Positions 1-8,177 of a stretch of DNA of 64,000 bases are shown piece by piece; within the stretch, counting starts at the first letter, position 1, and each line of letters opens with the position of its first letter. This stretch comes from Armatimonadota bacterium. Its GTDB lineage: Bacteria; Armatimonadota; Fimbriimonadia; Fimbriimonadales; Fimbriimonadaceae. Made by a program: the position numbers and the translations under genes. Where the stretch lies: assembly GCA_037138755.1 (NCBI GenBank), contig JBAXHT010000001.1, positions 715,805-779,804 of the forward strand. The letters are read 5' to 3'. The notes under the pieces were generated by a model. That model saw only the letters and a program-made list of their open reading frames with translations, made no database searches and was not told the DNA's origin.

Positions 1-983
1 GTTTTTGCCACGAACTGGGTGTTCGCTAGGTTAAAAAGCTGAAAAGGATCGTTGGGATTGCCTGCAACCGCCTTCTCTAGCATCTCAAGGGTTCGGTTAA
101 CCTTGTCTTTCGATTTCACTAATTCCTCGCGGTACCCATCATGATGGATTTTTGCCGCTGGAAGCGGAGTCCAAGGTAGCCCAAGTGCAATCAAAGAAGG
201 TGTGATCTGCTCATGGATTGGCTCGGAAAACTGAACGCCGGGAATCCGTCGGAATAGACGGGTCGGAGAGTGAACGAACTCAGTAATCGTCCCCGACTCG
301 TCGAGGTAGTTCACGATTTCAATGCTGAATCCGCCGATGTGCGGCCGACAGACCGCCTTCTGAAACTCTTCAAAACACGAAGGATCAAGTTGCTCGTCGG
401 CGTCGATCCAAAGTGCCCATTCCCCGCTGGCTAACGAAAGTGCGTGGTTACGGGCGGCAGAAAAATCTTTGATCCATTCGAAGTAGCCTTCGATTGCGCC
501 AAATCGCCGGGCGATTTCCATCGTACGGTCGGTGGAGCCAGTGTCCACAACAACGATTTCATCGACGATCCCTTGAAGTGAGGCGAGACACTTCTCCAAA
601 ACCGCCTCTTCATTTTTGACGATCAGGCAAGCAGAAATTCGAGCGCCGATGCCGGGTTCAGGAGTGTACGGATGAGCGTTTAGCCAACCATCTGCCGAAA
701 CGTCGGCACGGGAACGTCGTTGTGCCACCAGTTGGCGGCAATAGTAGTAACGCGACAGAAACAGTTCAAGATCATGGTGTCGTGGGGCGCCGATCGTCTC
801 GGCAAACCTCTGCGACGCAGCCTCTTCATTGCCGAAAAAGGATTCTACAAAGAGGTACTCGCATAGCAAATCGGGATTTGTTGGCTCCTTTTCAAGAGCC
901 AAAGCCAGTTGCTCACGCGCCGCCAGAAAATGGTGCTTCTGCAGGCTTTCTCGGGCTTGTTGGGCAACTGGATGGGGCTTCAT
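1..983 (-). CDS. TPR-linked family 2 glycosyltransferase, SunS/WcaA-like (3' end outside window)
   Basis: Reading leftwards from ATG at 983, the frame stays open to base 1, so the gene is truncated by the window edge (327 full codons seen). The first ~120 residues look helical and TPR-like. From about residue 125 comes a GT-A fold start (ISACLIVKNEE), then VDEIVVVDTGSTDRT, then DFSAARNHAL and LWIDADE, the DXD-type metal and nucleotide-sugar site typical of SunS-like GT2 enzymes with TPR repeats. It probably transfers a sugar to a protein or surface glycan; the acceptor is unknown. The start overlaps the stop of the upstream MerR gene (ATGA), so the two are translationally coupled. Family call is firm, substrate is not. 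Confidence 0.85.
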   Translation of the reverse strand, partial: MKPHPVAQQARESLQKHHFLAAREQLALALEKEPTNPDLLCEYLFVESFFGNEEAASQRFAETIGAPRHHDLELFLSRYYYCRQLVAQRRSRADVSADGWLNAHPYTPEPGIGARISACLIVKNEEAVLEKCLASLQGIVDEIVVVDTGSTDRTMEIARRFGAIEGYFEWIKDFSAARNHALSLASGEWALWIDADEQLDPSCFEEFQKAVCRPHIGGFSIEIVNYLDESGTITEFVHSPTRLFRRIPGVQFSEPIHEQITPSLIALGLPWTPLPAAKIHHDGYREELVKSKDKVNRTLEMLEKAVAGNPNDPFQLFNLANTQFVAK

Positions 984-1246
984 GCGGCTCGTTCGCTTCG
1001 TTGTCTCGCAAGGAACTTGCGAGCACCAGCGATGCTGAACATTTCGTCTCGGACGAGCCGTTTGATCGTGAAGACGGTTTGAATGTCCTCTGGTCGGTAG
1101 CGTCGCTGACCGCCGTCGGTTCGCACTGGCTCAAGAAACTCCTCGAACTCACGCTCCCAGTACCTCAGCGTGTGGATTTCCACCGCTGTGATCTTGCTGG
1201 CAACGCTAATGCTTACCAATCCTTCTGACTTTCGCCTTTCACTCAT
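980..1246 (-). CDS. MerR-family transcriptional regulator (short, DNA-binding domain only)
   Basis: This 88-residue protein carries a MerR winged helix: SISVASKITAVEIHTLRYWEREF followed by GGQRRYRPEDIQTVFTIKRL, including the R-Y-W-E-R-E-F and R-R-Y motifs of the family. It ends soon after the helix-turn-helix, so it lacks the long dimerisation helix and any effector domain; these minimal MerR proteins often sit in front of the gene they control. An AAGG ribosome binding site lies about 8 bases before the ATG. Its stop overlaps the start of the glycosyltransferase, implying one transcript. The effector, if any, cannot be read from the sequence. Confidence 0.85.
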   Translation of the reverse strand: MSERRKSEGLVSISVASKITAVEIHTLRYWEREFEEFLEPVRTDGGQRRYRPEDIQTVFTIKRLVRDEMFSIAGARKFLARQRSERAA

Positions 1247-1431
1247 CGTTTGCCCTTACTCAGGTTGAATTGAAGCGTTATCCGCCTCACACGATGATGT
1301 ATTGGTAGGTTGCTGGCAAATATGCAGGGGAGATGGGAAGTTTTCACTGGGATCGCGGGCGTCTCGCCTGCAAAAGCCTCGTAGTCTTTCGCTGATCCCG
1401 ACCGAGCCGAAATGTTGGTACCGCAGTGGGA

Positions 1432-1437
1432 TAGACT
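1432..1437 (+). promoter_or_regulatory. -10-like box TAGACT of the M14 peptidase gene
   Basis: TAGACT ends 6 bases before the ATG at 1444 and there is no Shine-Dalgarno sequence. With that spacing the transcript would start at or next to the start codon. No convincing -35 element is visible. Confidence 0.45.
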
Positions 1438-1443
1438 AGCAAA

Positions 1444-3981
1444 ATGTTCTCGGCCGCCCTCGCCACCGTCTTGCTAAGCCGCCTCCAAGCCGACGCAAAT
1501 ATGCACATGAACGGACCGTTCAACAGCGGAGTCCCGACTCCCGAATCGGTGCTGGGCTACAAGATCGGATCGCGAATCACGACCTACCGTGAGCAAGAAA
1601 GGGTCTACGACGCCATCGCCGCCAAGGCGGGTGGAAAAGTGCAGCGGATCGACTACGGCACTTCCAACCAAAACTTTCCTTTGAGGGTGTATGCCATCTC
1701 CTCACCCAAAAACATCGCGCGGTGGGAGCAGATTCAGAAGGCAATGGAGAAGGCGGGCAGCACCGGCACTGAGCCGCCGAAGGATACTCCAGCCATTGTC
1801 TGGATCAACCAGACGATCCATGGCAATGAACCTGCCTCGTTCGAGTCGGGCATGGAGTTGTTCTACAACCTGGTCGCAGGCAAAGGCGAATTTGCTAAGT
1901 CCCTCGATAACACCGTCGTCATCCTTAACCCCGTTTACAATCCTGACGGTCACGAGCGATTCGCGGTCGGCTATAACTCCTACGCCCGAGGGAACTACCA
2001 AGACGGCGCGTTCGAGTCATACGAGATCAACCTCCTCTGGGGACGCTATAACCACTACCGGTTCGATATGAACCGAGACCGCATTTCCTTCTCCCAAAAA
2101 GAAACCCAGGCGGAAGTCAAACTCATGCAGTCGATAAGACCCCAAATCTACATTGACCAGCATGGCCAGGTGCAGAATTACTTCTTCCCGCCCAACCCGA
2201 TGGCGATCAACGTCAACGTAGATCGCGCGAGAATCAACAAATGGACCGATATCCTCGGCCGAGCCTGCGCCAAGGCGTTCGACAAAACCGGCTGGAGCTA
2301 CTTCATTAAAGAGGACTTCGACTTCTACGCTCCCTGTTACCTCGATTCCCACGCCGCGCTCAGCGGGGCAATCGGAATTACCCACGAAACCGATGGCGGA
2401 AAAGTTCTGGCGAAGAGCCGCGACGATGGCTCCATCTCGACCCTTCGCGAAGGTGCCGCAAAGCACCTGACCACGGCCCTTGCCGTGATAAAAACCGCTA
2501 GCGAAAAGCGCGACGACCTCATTTCCGACTGGGCAAAATACAAGAAAGCCGCCGTCTCTGCCGAAGGCAGCGAGATGAAGCGGGTCTACGTCACCACGAA
2601 AGATGCCCGGGTTCTGCAACGCCTGCAGGCGCACCTAAAAAGAACCGGAGTCGAGGCAGAGTTTGCGTTCGCCCAACAATCGCCAACCCCTCCGGTAAGG
2701 GCCAAGAGCAAACCCATTCGAATCGAGGGCACCGACTTCTGGACGAACAAGAAAGACAAGTACGAGCTTGATCCTTACACTCTCGTTGTCGACCTTCGCC
2801 AAGAGTTTGGCCCTATCGCCAAATCGCTCTTCGAACGCGTCTCTGATTTTGAAAAAGAGTTCACTGACGCCCAGATGAACAAGAAGAAGACAGCGCCGGA
2901 AGGCGAGCAATACCCAGGACCACAAGGCACCGAGTTCTACGATTTGACCGGGTGGGCCCTGCCGTTCGCGTACGACCTTAAAGCTTATTGGACTGATGGC
3001 TCGGAGAAAGTTTCAACGACCAAGGCGTATCAGTCACTCACACCTCAAGTCCAGGACAACCCTCTCGGCTGGGTGATTGCTTACCGTGACTCAGAGGATG
3101 TCTTAGCGGTTCGAGAACTGCTTGCCGAAGGTGTCAAGGTGTCGGTAGCAACCGCGGATATGAACTTAGGTGACCAGAAAATCGCCAAAGGATCGTTCGT
3201 CATCTTTGCGCTTCGTAATCCCGCAGAAACCGCAAAGCTGATCAATGGAGCCACTTTTTCACGAGGCTCAGAGGTCACCGCCCTCACCACCTCCTACCCC
3301 GAATCCGGGCGAGAAGGTCCAGGAAACCGCCTCGCTGGACTCCGATCTCCGAACATCGGCCTCGTGTTCGGAAATCAGGCGAACATGACGGGCAGCAGCG
3401 GCACCTGGTTCACGTTCGATCAAGAGTTCAAGCTACCGTTCGTTTCCTTGTCCTCGAACGCCCTCGGCACACCCGCTATCCGCGACTACACCGCCATCAT
3501 CGCCCCCTCCGGCTCTGCCGCACTGAGCAACTCCAAAGTTAAGGACTGGGTTCGAGAGGGCGGAGTCCTCGTCGTTTATGGCGAGAACCCTTCGGGAGTT
3601 GCTTCCTTTATTGCAAGCTCCGAAACCCGGGCAATCCCTGGTGCGATCTTCCAGGCCGTTCTTGATAAACGATCTCTTCTCGCAAGCGGCTACGAAGGCG
3701 ACCGAATCGCCGTCCCGGTCGACGGCGACTCGTTCTACAAGGCCCGCAAGGAAGGCGGCGGAGTTGTCAAGTTCGCCGACGATGAGACGTCCAAACACCT
3801 CACCGGTTGGACGTGGGGCGAAGAGTCAGAGAAAGCCATTAAGGGAACAGTCTGGCTCCACGACGAACCACTCGGACGTGGACACATCATCTGGTTCGCC
3901 CAGGACCCTTGCGAGCGCGCGATGTGGCCCGGTCTCCACAAACTGCTGCTCAACTCGCTGATTCTGATGCCAGGGAACTAA
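1444..3981 (+). CDS. Secreted M14-family zinc carboxypeptidase-like protein
   Basis: This is an 845-residue exported protein with a weak N-terminal signal (MFSAALATVLLSRLQADA). The catalytic M14 domain occupies about residues 35-350. Zinc ligands visible are H126 and E129 in IHGNEP and H240 in IDQHGQ, and the catalytic glutamate is probably E315 in ITHETDGG. About 450 C-terminal residues form an additional region, partly Rossmann/GATase1-like (IAPSGSAALSNSKVKDWVREGGVLVVYGE), as in other large bacterial M14 proteins. It likely trims peptides outside the cytoplasm. It is monocistronic, preceded by a -10-like box and followed by a strong terminator. A second copy of its last codons lies at 4526-4555. 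Confidence 0.9.
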   Translation: MFSAALATVLLSRLQADANMHMNGPFNSGVPTPESVLGYKIGSRITTYREQERVYDAIAAKAGGKVQRIDYGTSNQNFPLRVYAISSPKNIARWEQIQKAMEKAGSTGTEPPKDTPAIVWINQTIHGNEPASFESGMELFYNLVAGKGEFAKSLDNTVVILNPVYNPDGHERFAVGYNSYARGNYQDGAFESYEINLLWGRYNHYRFDMNRDRISFSQKETQAEVKLMQSIRPQIYIDQHGQVQNYFFPPNPMAINVNVDRARINKWTDILGRACAKAFDKTGWSYFIKEDFDFYAPCYLDSHAALSGAIGITHETDGGKVLAKSRDDGSISTLREGAAKHLTTALAVIKTASEKRDDLISDWAKYKKAAVSAEGSEMKRVYVTTKDARVLQRLQAHLKRTGVEAEFAFAQQSPTPPVRAKSKPIRIEGTDFWTNKKDKYELDPYTLVVDLRQEFGPIAKSLFERVSDFEKEFTDAQMNKKKTAPEGEQYPGPQGTEFYDLTGWALPFAYDLKAYWTDGSEKVSTTKAYQSLTPQVQDNPLGWVIAYRDSEDVLAVRELLAEGVKVSVATADMNLGDQKIAKGSFVIFALRNPAETAKLINGATFSRGSEVTALTTSYPESGREGPGNRLAGLRSPNIGLVFGNQANMTGSSGTWFTFDQEFKLPFVSLSSNALGTPAIRDYTAIIAPSGSAALSNSKVKDWVREGGVLVVYGENPSGVASFIASSETRAIPGAIFQAVLDKRSLLASGYEGDRIAVPVDGDSFYKARKEGGGVVKFADDETSKHLTGWTWGEESEKAIKGTVWLHDEPLGRGHIIWFAQDPCERAMWPGLHKLLLNSLILMPGN

Positions 3982-4015
3982 TTGTCAGCATCACCTTGGG
4001 GACCCGTGTAAAGAA

Positions 4016-4051
4016 GAAAGGGCGATGGTTCATGACGACCATCGCCCTTTC
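4016..4051. terminator. Bidirectional rho-independent terminator
   Basis: A near-perfect stem of about 14 base pairs (GAAAGGGCGATGGT pairing with ACCATCGCCCTTTC) with an 8-base loop lies between the convergent M14 peptidase and Lys-rich protein genes. It can serve both strands. Confidence 0.8.
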
Positions 4052-4074
4052 TCTTCTCCGGTTTTTTGCGTGGT

Positions 4075-4365
4075 TCAGTGACCTTTGCCGGATGGTTTTG
4101 AAGCAGGCTTTGATGCAGGCTTCGAGGTGGACTTGGCTGGGGTTTTCGATGAACTCTTCGTGCTCTTCGCACCGGACTTTGCGCTGGCTTTGCTTGCCGA
4201 CTTGGCGGGCGCTTTGGTCGTGGTCTTCGAAGATGTTTTCGCTGGAGTCTTTGATGTCGACTTGGGTGCCGACTTGGTCGTGGTGGGCTTATGATCCTGG
4301 GCAAAGCCGACGGCGCACACCGAGACAAGAGACAAGATGGCCAGGAGCTGAGTGAGGTGTTTCAT
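4075..4365 (-). CDS. Exported Lys/Ser/Thr/Ala-rich low-complexity protein
   Basis: About 96 residues. The chosen start, MKHLTQLLAILSL, gives a clean signal peptide with cleavage near AVGFAQ. The mature part is a degenerate repeat of short units such as KSTSKTPAKT and KPASKPSGK, with no hydrophobic core, so it is predicted disordered and highly basic. A similar composition is seen in cell-wall- or polyanion-binding tails, but no family is recognised. It sits alone between the terminator and a displaced fragment of the M14 gene, so it may be cargo of an insertion. The longer reading frame beginning 8 codons earlier would spoil the signal peptide. Confidence 0.6.
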   Translation of the reverse strand: MKHLTQLLAILSLVSVCAVGFAQDHKPTTTKSAPKSTSKTPAKTSSKTTTKAPAKSASKASAKSGAKSTKSSSKTPAKSTSKPASKPASKPSGKGH

Positions 4366-4495
4366 ATTTGCGATTGTGGGCAACTGCACACAGGAGATAC
4401 AACATTCCCCTACGGGGTATTAGTTCCCACTAATTTTGTTTTCTTGAAATTGTGAGTTGGCTACCTCAGTTCGCTCCGAAGTGTATTACTCGGAG

Positions 4496-4555
4496 ATGCC
4501 CGCCGGTTGTCTTCCCTTCTTTCTTAACTTGCTGATTCTGACGCCAGGGAACTGA
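4496..4555 (+). pseudogene. Displaced 3'-end fragment of an M14-peptidase-type gene
   Basis: Bases 4526-4553 match bases 3952-3979, the last codons of the M14 gene, at 26 of 28 positions. In frame they encode NLLILTPGN then stop, against NSLILMPGN then stop. Similarity fades upstream of about 4510. An ATG happens to open this frame at 4496, giving a 19-residue peptide that I do not consider a gene. The fragment ends 5 bases from the stop of the convergent zinc-protease gene, as an intact M14 gene would have done before the intervening ~570 bases arrived. Confidence 0.6.
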
Positions 4556-4560
4556 TAGAA

Positions 4561-5436
4561 CTATCGAGGATCATAACCTGACTCTTTGACGAGCCAAGCT
4601 GGGTCCCTGCACTCGATGATCTGCTTCACCGCCGCATGCTTGTCGGCAGCTTTGTTGTAATACGCCTGCGCGATTCGGGCACCAATAAAATAGCCGAGGT
4701 CGCCCGGTCGAGGCTCTTTTTGTCCGAACGTGGATATCCAGTCGAGCACACGGTTCTTTCCGGCGACTTCCGCCTTCCACTCCTTCCAAAGCTCAGCTTC
4801 GTGAGCCAACCCGTACTTCCACTGTTCGGTGTTAATCAGTCCTCCGCTCGCCAAGTAGCCGATCCAGTCGGCACTTCCTTCGCGAATCGTAGCCGCGAGG
4901 AGTCCGTTTCCACCACCTTTAGGTTGCAGAAAGTGGATGAGCTCATGGGCAACGATATACGGCATTTTGTCGGGCTCGTTGATGGACATCTCAACTCCGA
5001 GCATGAGGCCCGCCGAACTCGCCGTGCCTCCGCTCGTATGTCTGCCGATCACGCAGTAAACCGGTGGAAACGTTGCTTCGGGATACAAGTGCTTCATTGC
5101 GTAGAACGCTGACTTGATTCTTGGAAGAGCCTCCTTGACTTTCAACGTCCGCTCTCGCAAAAACATGTAGTCAACCTTCCGACTCCGGATGTGATCGGCA
5201 AGTCGGTCGGCACCTTGAATCTTGGTGAGGTTGAAGAATGCCAGTCCATGGGAACCACCATTCAGATACTTTTCCTTGAGATTTTTGGCGAGGTCTTCTG
5301 AACTCGAGTTGTCGAACACCGTCCAAAAACGGTCTATGTCGGATGTGATGAACTGGAACTGATCGGGATCGGAAGGAAACGAAGGCGGCGTCTGCTGCGC
5401 AGCAATCGCAAGAATGGCAATTCCGGACGAGATCAT
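4561..5436 (-). CDS. Exported zinc-dependent protease, DUF2268-like gluzincin fold
   Basis: From ATG at 5436 the protein is about 291 residues with a short hydrophobic N-terminus (MISSGIAILAIAAQQ) that reads as a signal peptide. The active-site motif HELIHFLQP gives HExxH, and IREGSADWIGYL about 25 residues later supplies the likely third zinc ligand (E), an arrangement seen in DUF2268-type predicted proteases. The frame could be extended two codons to a TTG, but the ATG is preferred. Substrate is unknown. The gene is convergent with the M14 region and divergent from the GH57 gene. Confidence 0.75.
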   Translation of the reverse strand: MISSGIAILAIAAQQTPPSFPSDPDQFQFITSDIDRFWTVFDNSSSEDLAKNLKEKYLNGGSHGLAFFNLTKIQGADRLADHIRSRKVDYMFLRERTLKVKEALPRIKSAFYAMKHLYPEATFPPVYCVIGRHTSGGTASSAGLMLGVEMSINEPDKMPYIVAHELIHFLQPKGGGNGLLAATIREGSADWIGYLASGGLINTEQWKYGLAHEAELWKEWKAEVAGKNRVLDWISTFGQKEPRPGDLGYFIGARIAQAYYNKAADKHAAVKQIIECRDPAWLVKESGYDPR

Positions 5437-5502
5437 TCTCAATGATTACCTAGAATCGAAGACTTCAAGTTTCAATTTGAGTGATTGATAGGCTCTACGG
5501 CG

Positions 5503-5508
5503 TATCAT
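5503..5508 (+). promoter_or_regulatory. -10-like box TATCAT of the GH57 gene
   Basis: TATCAT ends 6 bases before the chosen ATG at 5515, with no ribosome binding site between. This also supports 5515 over the upstream ATG at 5485 as the true start. Confidence 0.5.
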
Positions 5509-5514
5509 TCTCTC

Positions 5515-7218
5515 ATGCCCGTCGGACGACTTCTTCTCTGCCTCCACTCGCACATGCCATATGTGCTGAGCCATGGGAAGAGCCCTCACGGGACGGACTG
5601 GATTCACGAAGCGATTCTAGAGTGCTACTTGCCTCTTCTCGATGCTCTCTGGCGCCTCGAACAAGACGGCATCAAGCCCCGCTGGACGGTCAACATGACC
5701 CCGATTCTCGCCGAGCAGTTGGAAGACGAATCGCTCAAGGCCAGTTTTGAGCACTACTGCCAAGAAAAGATCGACTACGCAAAAGGCGACGCGATCGGCT
5801 TCAAAGCTCAAGGCGAAATGTGGATGGAGGGCCTTGCCCACTTCTGGGTCGCCCAATACGAAAAGGAACTTCAGCAGTTCCGAGAGCGATGGAATCGCTC
5901 GATCATCGGCGGGTTCAAGCACTTCAACGACAACGGCTCCATCGAGGTCATAACGAGCGGAGCAACCCACGGTTACCAACCGCTACTCGGTACCGACGAG
6001 AGTTGCAAAGCCCAAGTCCGGCTTGGCGTCGAAACCCACAAACGGCACTTCGGCAAGCAGCCCCGAGGTATCTGGCTCCCTGAATGCGCCTACCGGCCCC
6101 GCTATGACTGGAAGTCCCCAGTCGCCGATAACGAATCGGCTTGGCAGAGGATGGGCACAGAAGAAATTCTGAAGGATGAGGGAATCGAATACTTCTTCGT
6201 CGACAGCCACATGATTCGCGGCGGGAATCCACTCGGGACGTATGCAACCAAGTTTCCCCAGCTAGCCGAGATGTTCGCTCGGTCATCGAAGTTCTTCACC
6301 CCGCCCGCTGAGTACCGCTCGGAATACGAACATTACATGCTCCCCAACGGAGTCGTCTGCTTCGCCCGAGACCCTCAGACAACCGTCAAAGTCTGGTCAG
6401 GAGACGTCGGCTACCCAGGCGATCCTTCGTATTTGGAGTTCCACAAACAGCTTTATCCCGGCCGCCACAAGTACTGGCGTATCAGCGAGAACAAGGCTGA
6501 TCTCGGTCAGAAGCAGCCGTACGACCCATTCCGTGCCTACGAGTCGATCCAGAACCACGCCGCGGACATGGTCGACGTCATCAAACAAACCTTGGCCCAC
6601 TACAAGGGTCTTGCAGATCGCAACGGCTGCATCGTCGCGATGTACGACACTGAGCTCTTCGGCCACTGGTGGTGGGAAGGTCCCGAGTTCCTGTATCAAC
6701 TCGGCAAAAAGCTTCACGAAGACGGCGAAGTCGAAATGGTGAGCGGCGGCGATGTGCTCGATACGGATCCGGCCAAGCACGTCATCACCCTTCCCGAAGG
6801 CTCCTGGGGCGAAGGTGGTTACCACTACATCTGGCTTAATGAGGAAAATAACTGGACCTGGGGACGACTGTACGAGTGCCAGCGCAAAATGCGCTGGATG
6901 GCGAAAGAGTGGCGTGACGGGGCGGCCAACGAAATCATCACCCAAGCCGCGAGGGAGCTTCTGCTTGCCGAAGCCAGCGACTGGCAGTTCCTCATCTCCA
7001 CCCAAGCCGCTCGCGATTACTCCGAAATCCGCTTTAACGACCACGTAGACCGCTTCTTAGAGCTCTATGGCATTGCCGAGAAAGTTCACACCGGCGGAAC
7101 TATGAACGAGAAGGAACTCGAATTCCTTAGAGATTGTCAAATCAAGGACGCGCCTTTCCCCGAGATCGACCTCACGATGTGGGCAATCGACCCAGTGACG
7201 GGTGCGCTAGTACAATGA
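5515..7218 (+). CDS. GH57 glycoside hydrolase / 1,4-alpha-glucan branching enzyme-like (DUF1957 C-terminus)
   Basis: A 567-residue cytoplasmic enzyme. The start MPVGRLLLCLHSHMPYV matches how GH57 branching enzymes begin, so I use 5515 rather than 5485. The nucleophile is E190 in IWLPECAYRP and the acid/base is D378 in MYDTELFGHWWWEGP, both in standard GH57 context. The C-terminal third is helical, as in the TK1436 type, with tryptophan-rich glucan-binding segments. Family knowledge points to alpha-1,6 branching of glycogen-like glucan, though some members are amylases. Its stop overlaps the ATG of the following lipoprotein gene by 4 bases. Confidence 0.88.
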   Translation: MPVGRLLLCLHSHMPYVLSHGKSPHGTDWIHEAILECYLPLLDALWRLEQDGIKPRWTVNMTPILAEQLEDESLKASFEHYCQEKIDYAKGDAIGFKAQGEMWMEGLAHFWVAQYEKELQQFRERWNRSIIGGFKHFNDNGSIEVITSGATHGYQPLLGTDESCKAQVRLGVETHKRHFGKQPRGIWLPECAYRPRYDWKSPVADNESAWQRMGTEEILKDEGIEYFFVDSHMIRGGNPLGTYATKFPQLAEMFARSSKFFTPPAEYRSEYEHYMLPNGVVCFARDPQTTVKVWSGDVGYPGDPSYLEFHKQLYPGRHKYWRISENKADLGQKQPYDPFRAYESIQNHAADMVDVIKQTLAHYKGLADRNGCIVAMYDTELFGHWWWEGPEFLYQLGKKLHEDGEVEMVSGGDVLDTDPAKHVITLPEGSWGEGGYHYIWLNEENNWTWGRLYECQRKMRWMAKEWRDGAANEIITQAARELLLAEASDWQFLISTQAARDYSEIRFNDHVDRFLELYGIAEKVHTGGTMNEKELEFLRDCQIKDAPFPEIDLTMWAIDPVTGALVQ

Positions 7219-8177
7219 TCTCTATGCGCCGCTTCTCAGCTCTGCTACCGCTCCTGCTTGTTTGGGGATGTTCCCCTCAAAAGGATGAGCAGGCGATTTC
7301 CTCAGCTCCGCCAGCTACCGAGGCGACGTCATCTGAGCCAGCGCCAAATCCTCCTGTGACACCGGAACCCGGCAAAAGCGATCCCGTTACCAAGGCAGAG
7401 CCCAACAAACCCGCCCCAGCCGCACCCAGCAAACCAAAAGAAACCCCGATCCCGCCTCCAATTCCTGGACCTGCACAGTCCGGATTCAAGCCAACGCCGA
7501 ATAACGCAGTCACTACTCTTGCCGCCGTGGACGCTCAGATGAAACGGATGAGAGACGTTGAGTTGACCCAACGCGTCCGTGCGGTCTACCCCGTGGGCAA
7601 GGGAAGTGCAGAGCTCATAAGCCGAATCAAGGGTCCCAATGATGTCCTGCTGAGATACGCCAACCTAGAACCGATCGGATCCAACTTTAACTTTGTCCAG
7701 TACACCGAGGTGCGTAAGGACGGAAAATCTCAAACGCTCGTCGGACAGAAATACGAGCCCGGTCACCGACTCCCTTCAGGAAACATCCTCGAAACCTGGC
7801 CGAAGAACTTCTCTCATCACCTTCTTAACAACTTTGGTGACGGCAAAGCAAACACGCTTAGCGACCTCGCACGGGCGGCAGCAAAGGCGGGCTGGACAAC
7901 TGCCGTCGAAACCAAGAAGTTCGATACCGGAACGTTCCAGCGTGTGATTTTGACTTCAAAGAGTAAGCCAAAACGTACTTACACGATCCTGATCGAGCCC
8001 GACAAGAAGTTGCCAATGGAGCTTCAGATGGACGTCGACGATACCAAGAAGACCCGCGTCACGGCTGCTCTCCGGTGGAGGCAAAGTGACAAACCATTGA
8101 CGCCAAAGGATCTTGATCCAAAAGTCGAAACGGCTCCGCACGTTGGTGGAGAGATGGGCAAAAAATCAGGAATCTAG
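7215..8177 (+). CDS. Lipoprotein with Pro/Ala-rich linker and LolA-like domain
   Basis: Starting at ATG 7215 (ATGA overlap with the GH57 stop), the 320-residue protein opens with a lipoprotein signal whose lipobox ends LLLVWGC, lipidation at C19. Residues ~25-95 are a Pro/Ala/Glu/Lys-rich spacer, and ~100-315 form a beta-rich domain (TQRVRAVYPVGKGSAELISR through MELQMDVDDTKKTRVTAAL) resembling outer-membrane-lipoprotein-sorting (LolA/DUF2092-like) folds. I infer a periplasmic lipid- or peptide-handling role only from fold resemblance. The longer frame beginning at 7134 lies inside the GH57 gene and lacks a signal. It ends in a 4-base convergent overlap with the next gene. Confidence 0.65.
   Translation: MISMRRFSALLPLLLVWGCSPQKDEQAISSAPPATEATSSEPAPNPPVTPEPGKSDPVTKAEPNKPAPAAPSKPKETPIPPPIPGPAQSGFKPTPNNAVTTLAAVDAQMKRMRDVELTQRVRAVYPVGKGSAELISRIKGPNDVLLRYANLEPIGSNFNFVQYTEVRKDGKSQTLVGQKYEPGHRLPSGNILETWPKNFSHHLLNNFGDGKANTLSDLARAAAKAGWTTAVETKKFDTGTFQRVILTSKSKPKRTYTILIEPDKKLPMELQMDVDDTKKTRVTAALRWRQSDKPLTPKDLDPKVETAPHVGGEMGKKSGI

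Noticed and set aside
3978-4328. A long Arg/Pro-rich frame opposite the terminator and Lys-rich gene.
   Set aside because: It is the shadow of the low-complexity Lys/Ser repeat in another frame and begins without any start signal.
4496-4555. A 19-codon ATG-to-stop frame before the zinc protease gene.
   Set aside because: Only its last nine codons are meaningful and they copy the end of the M14 gene, so it is a remnant and not a small gene.
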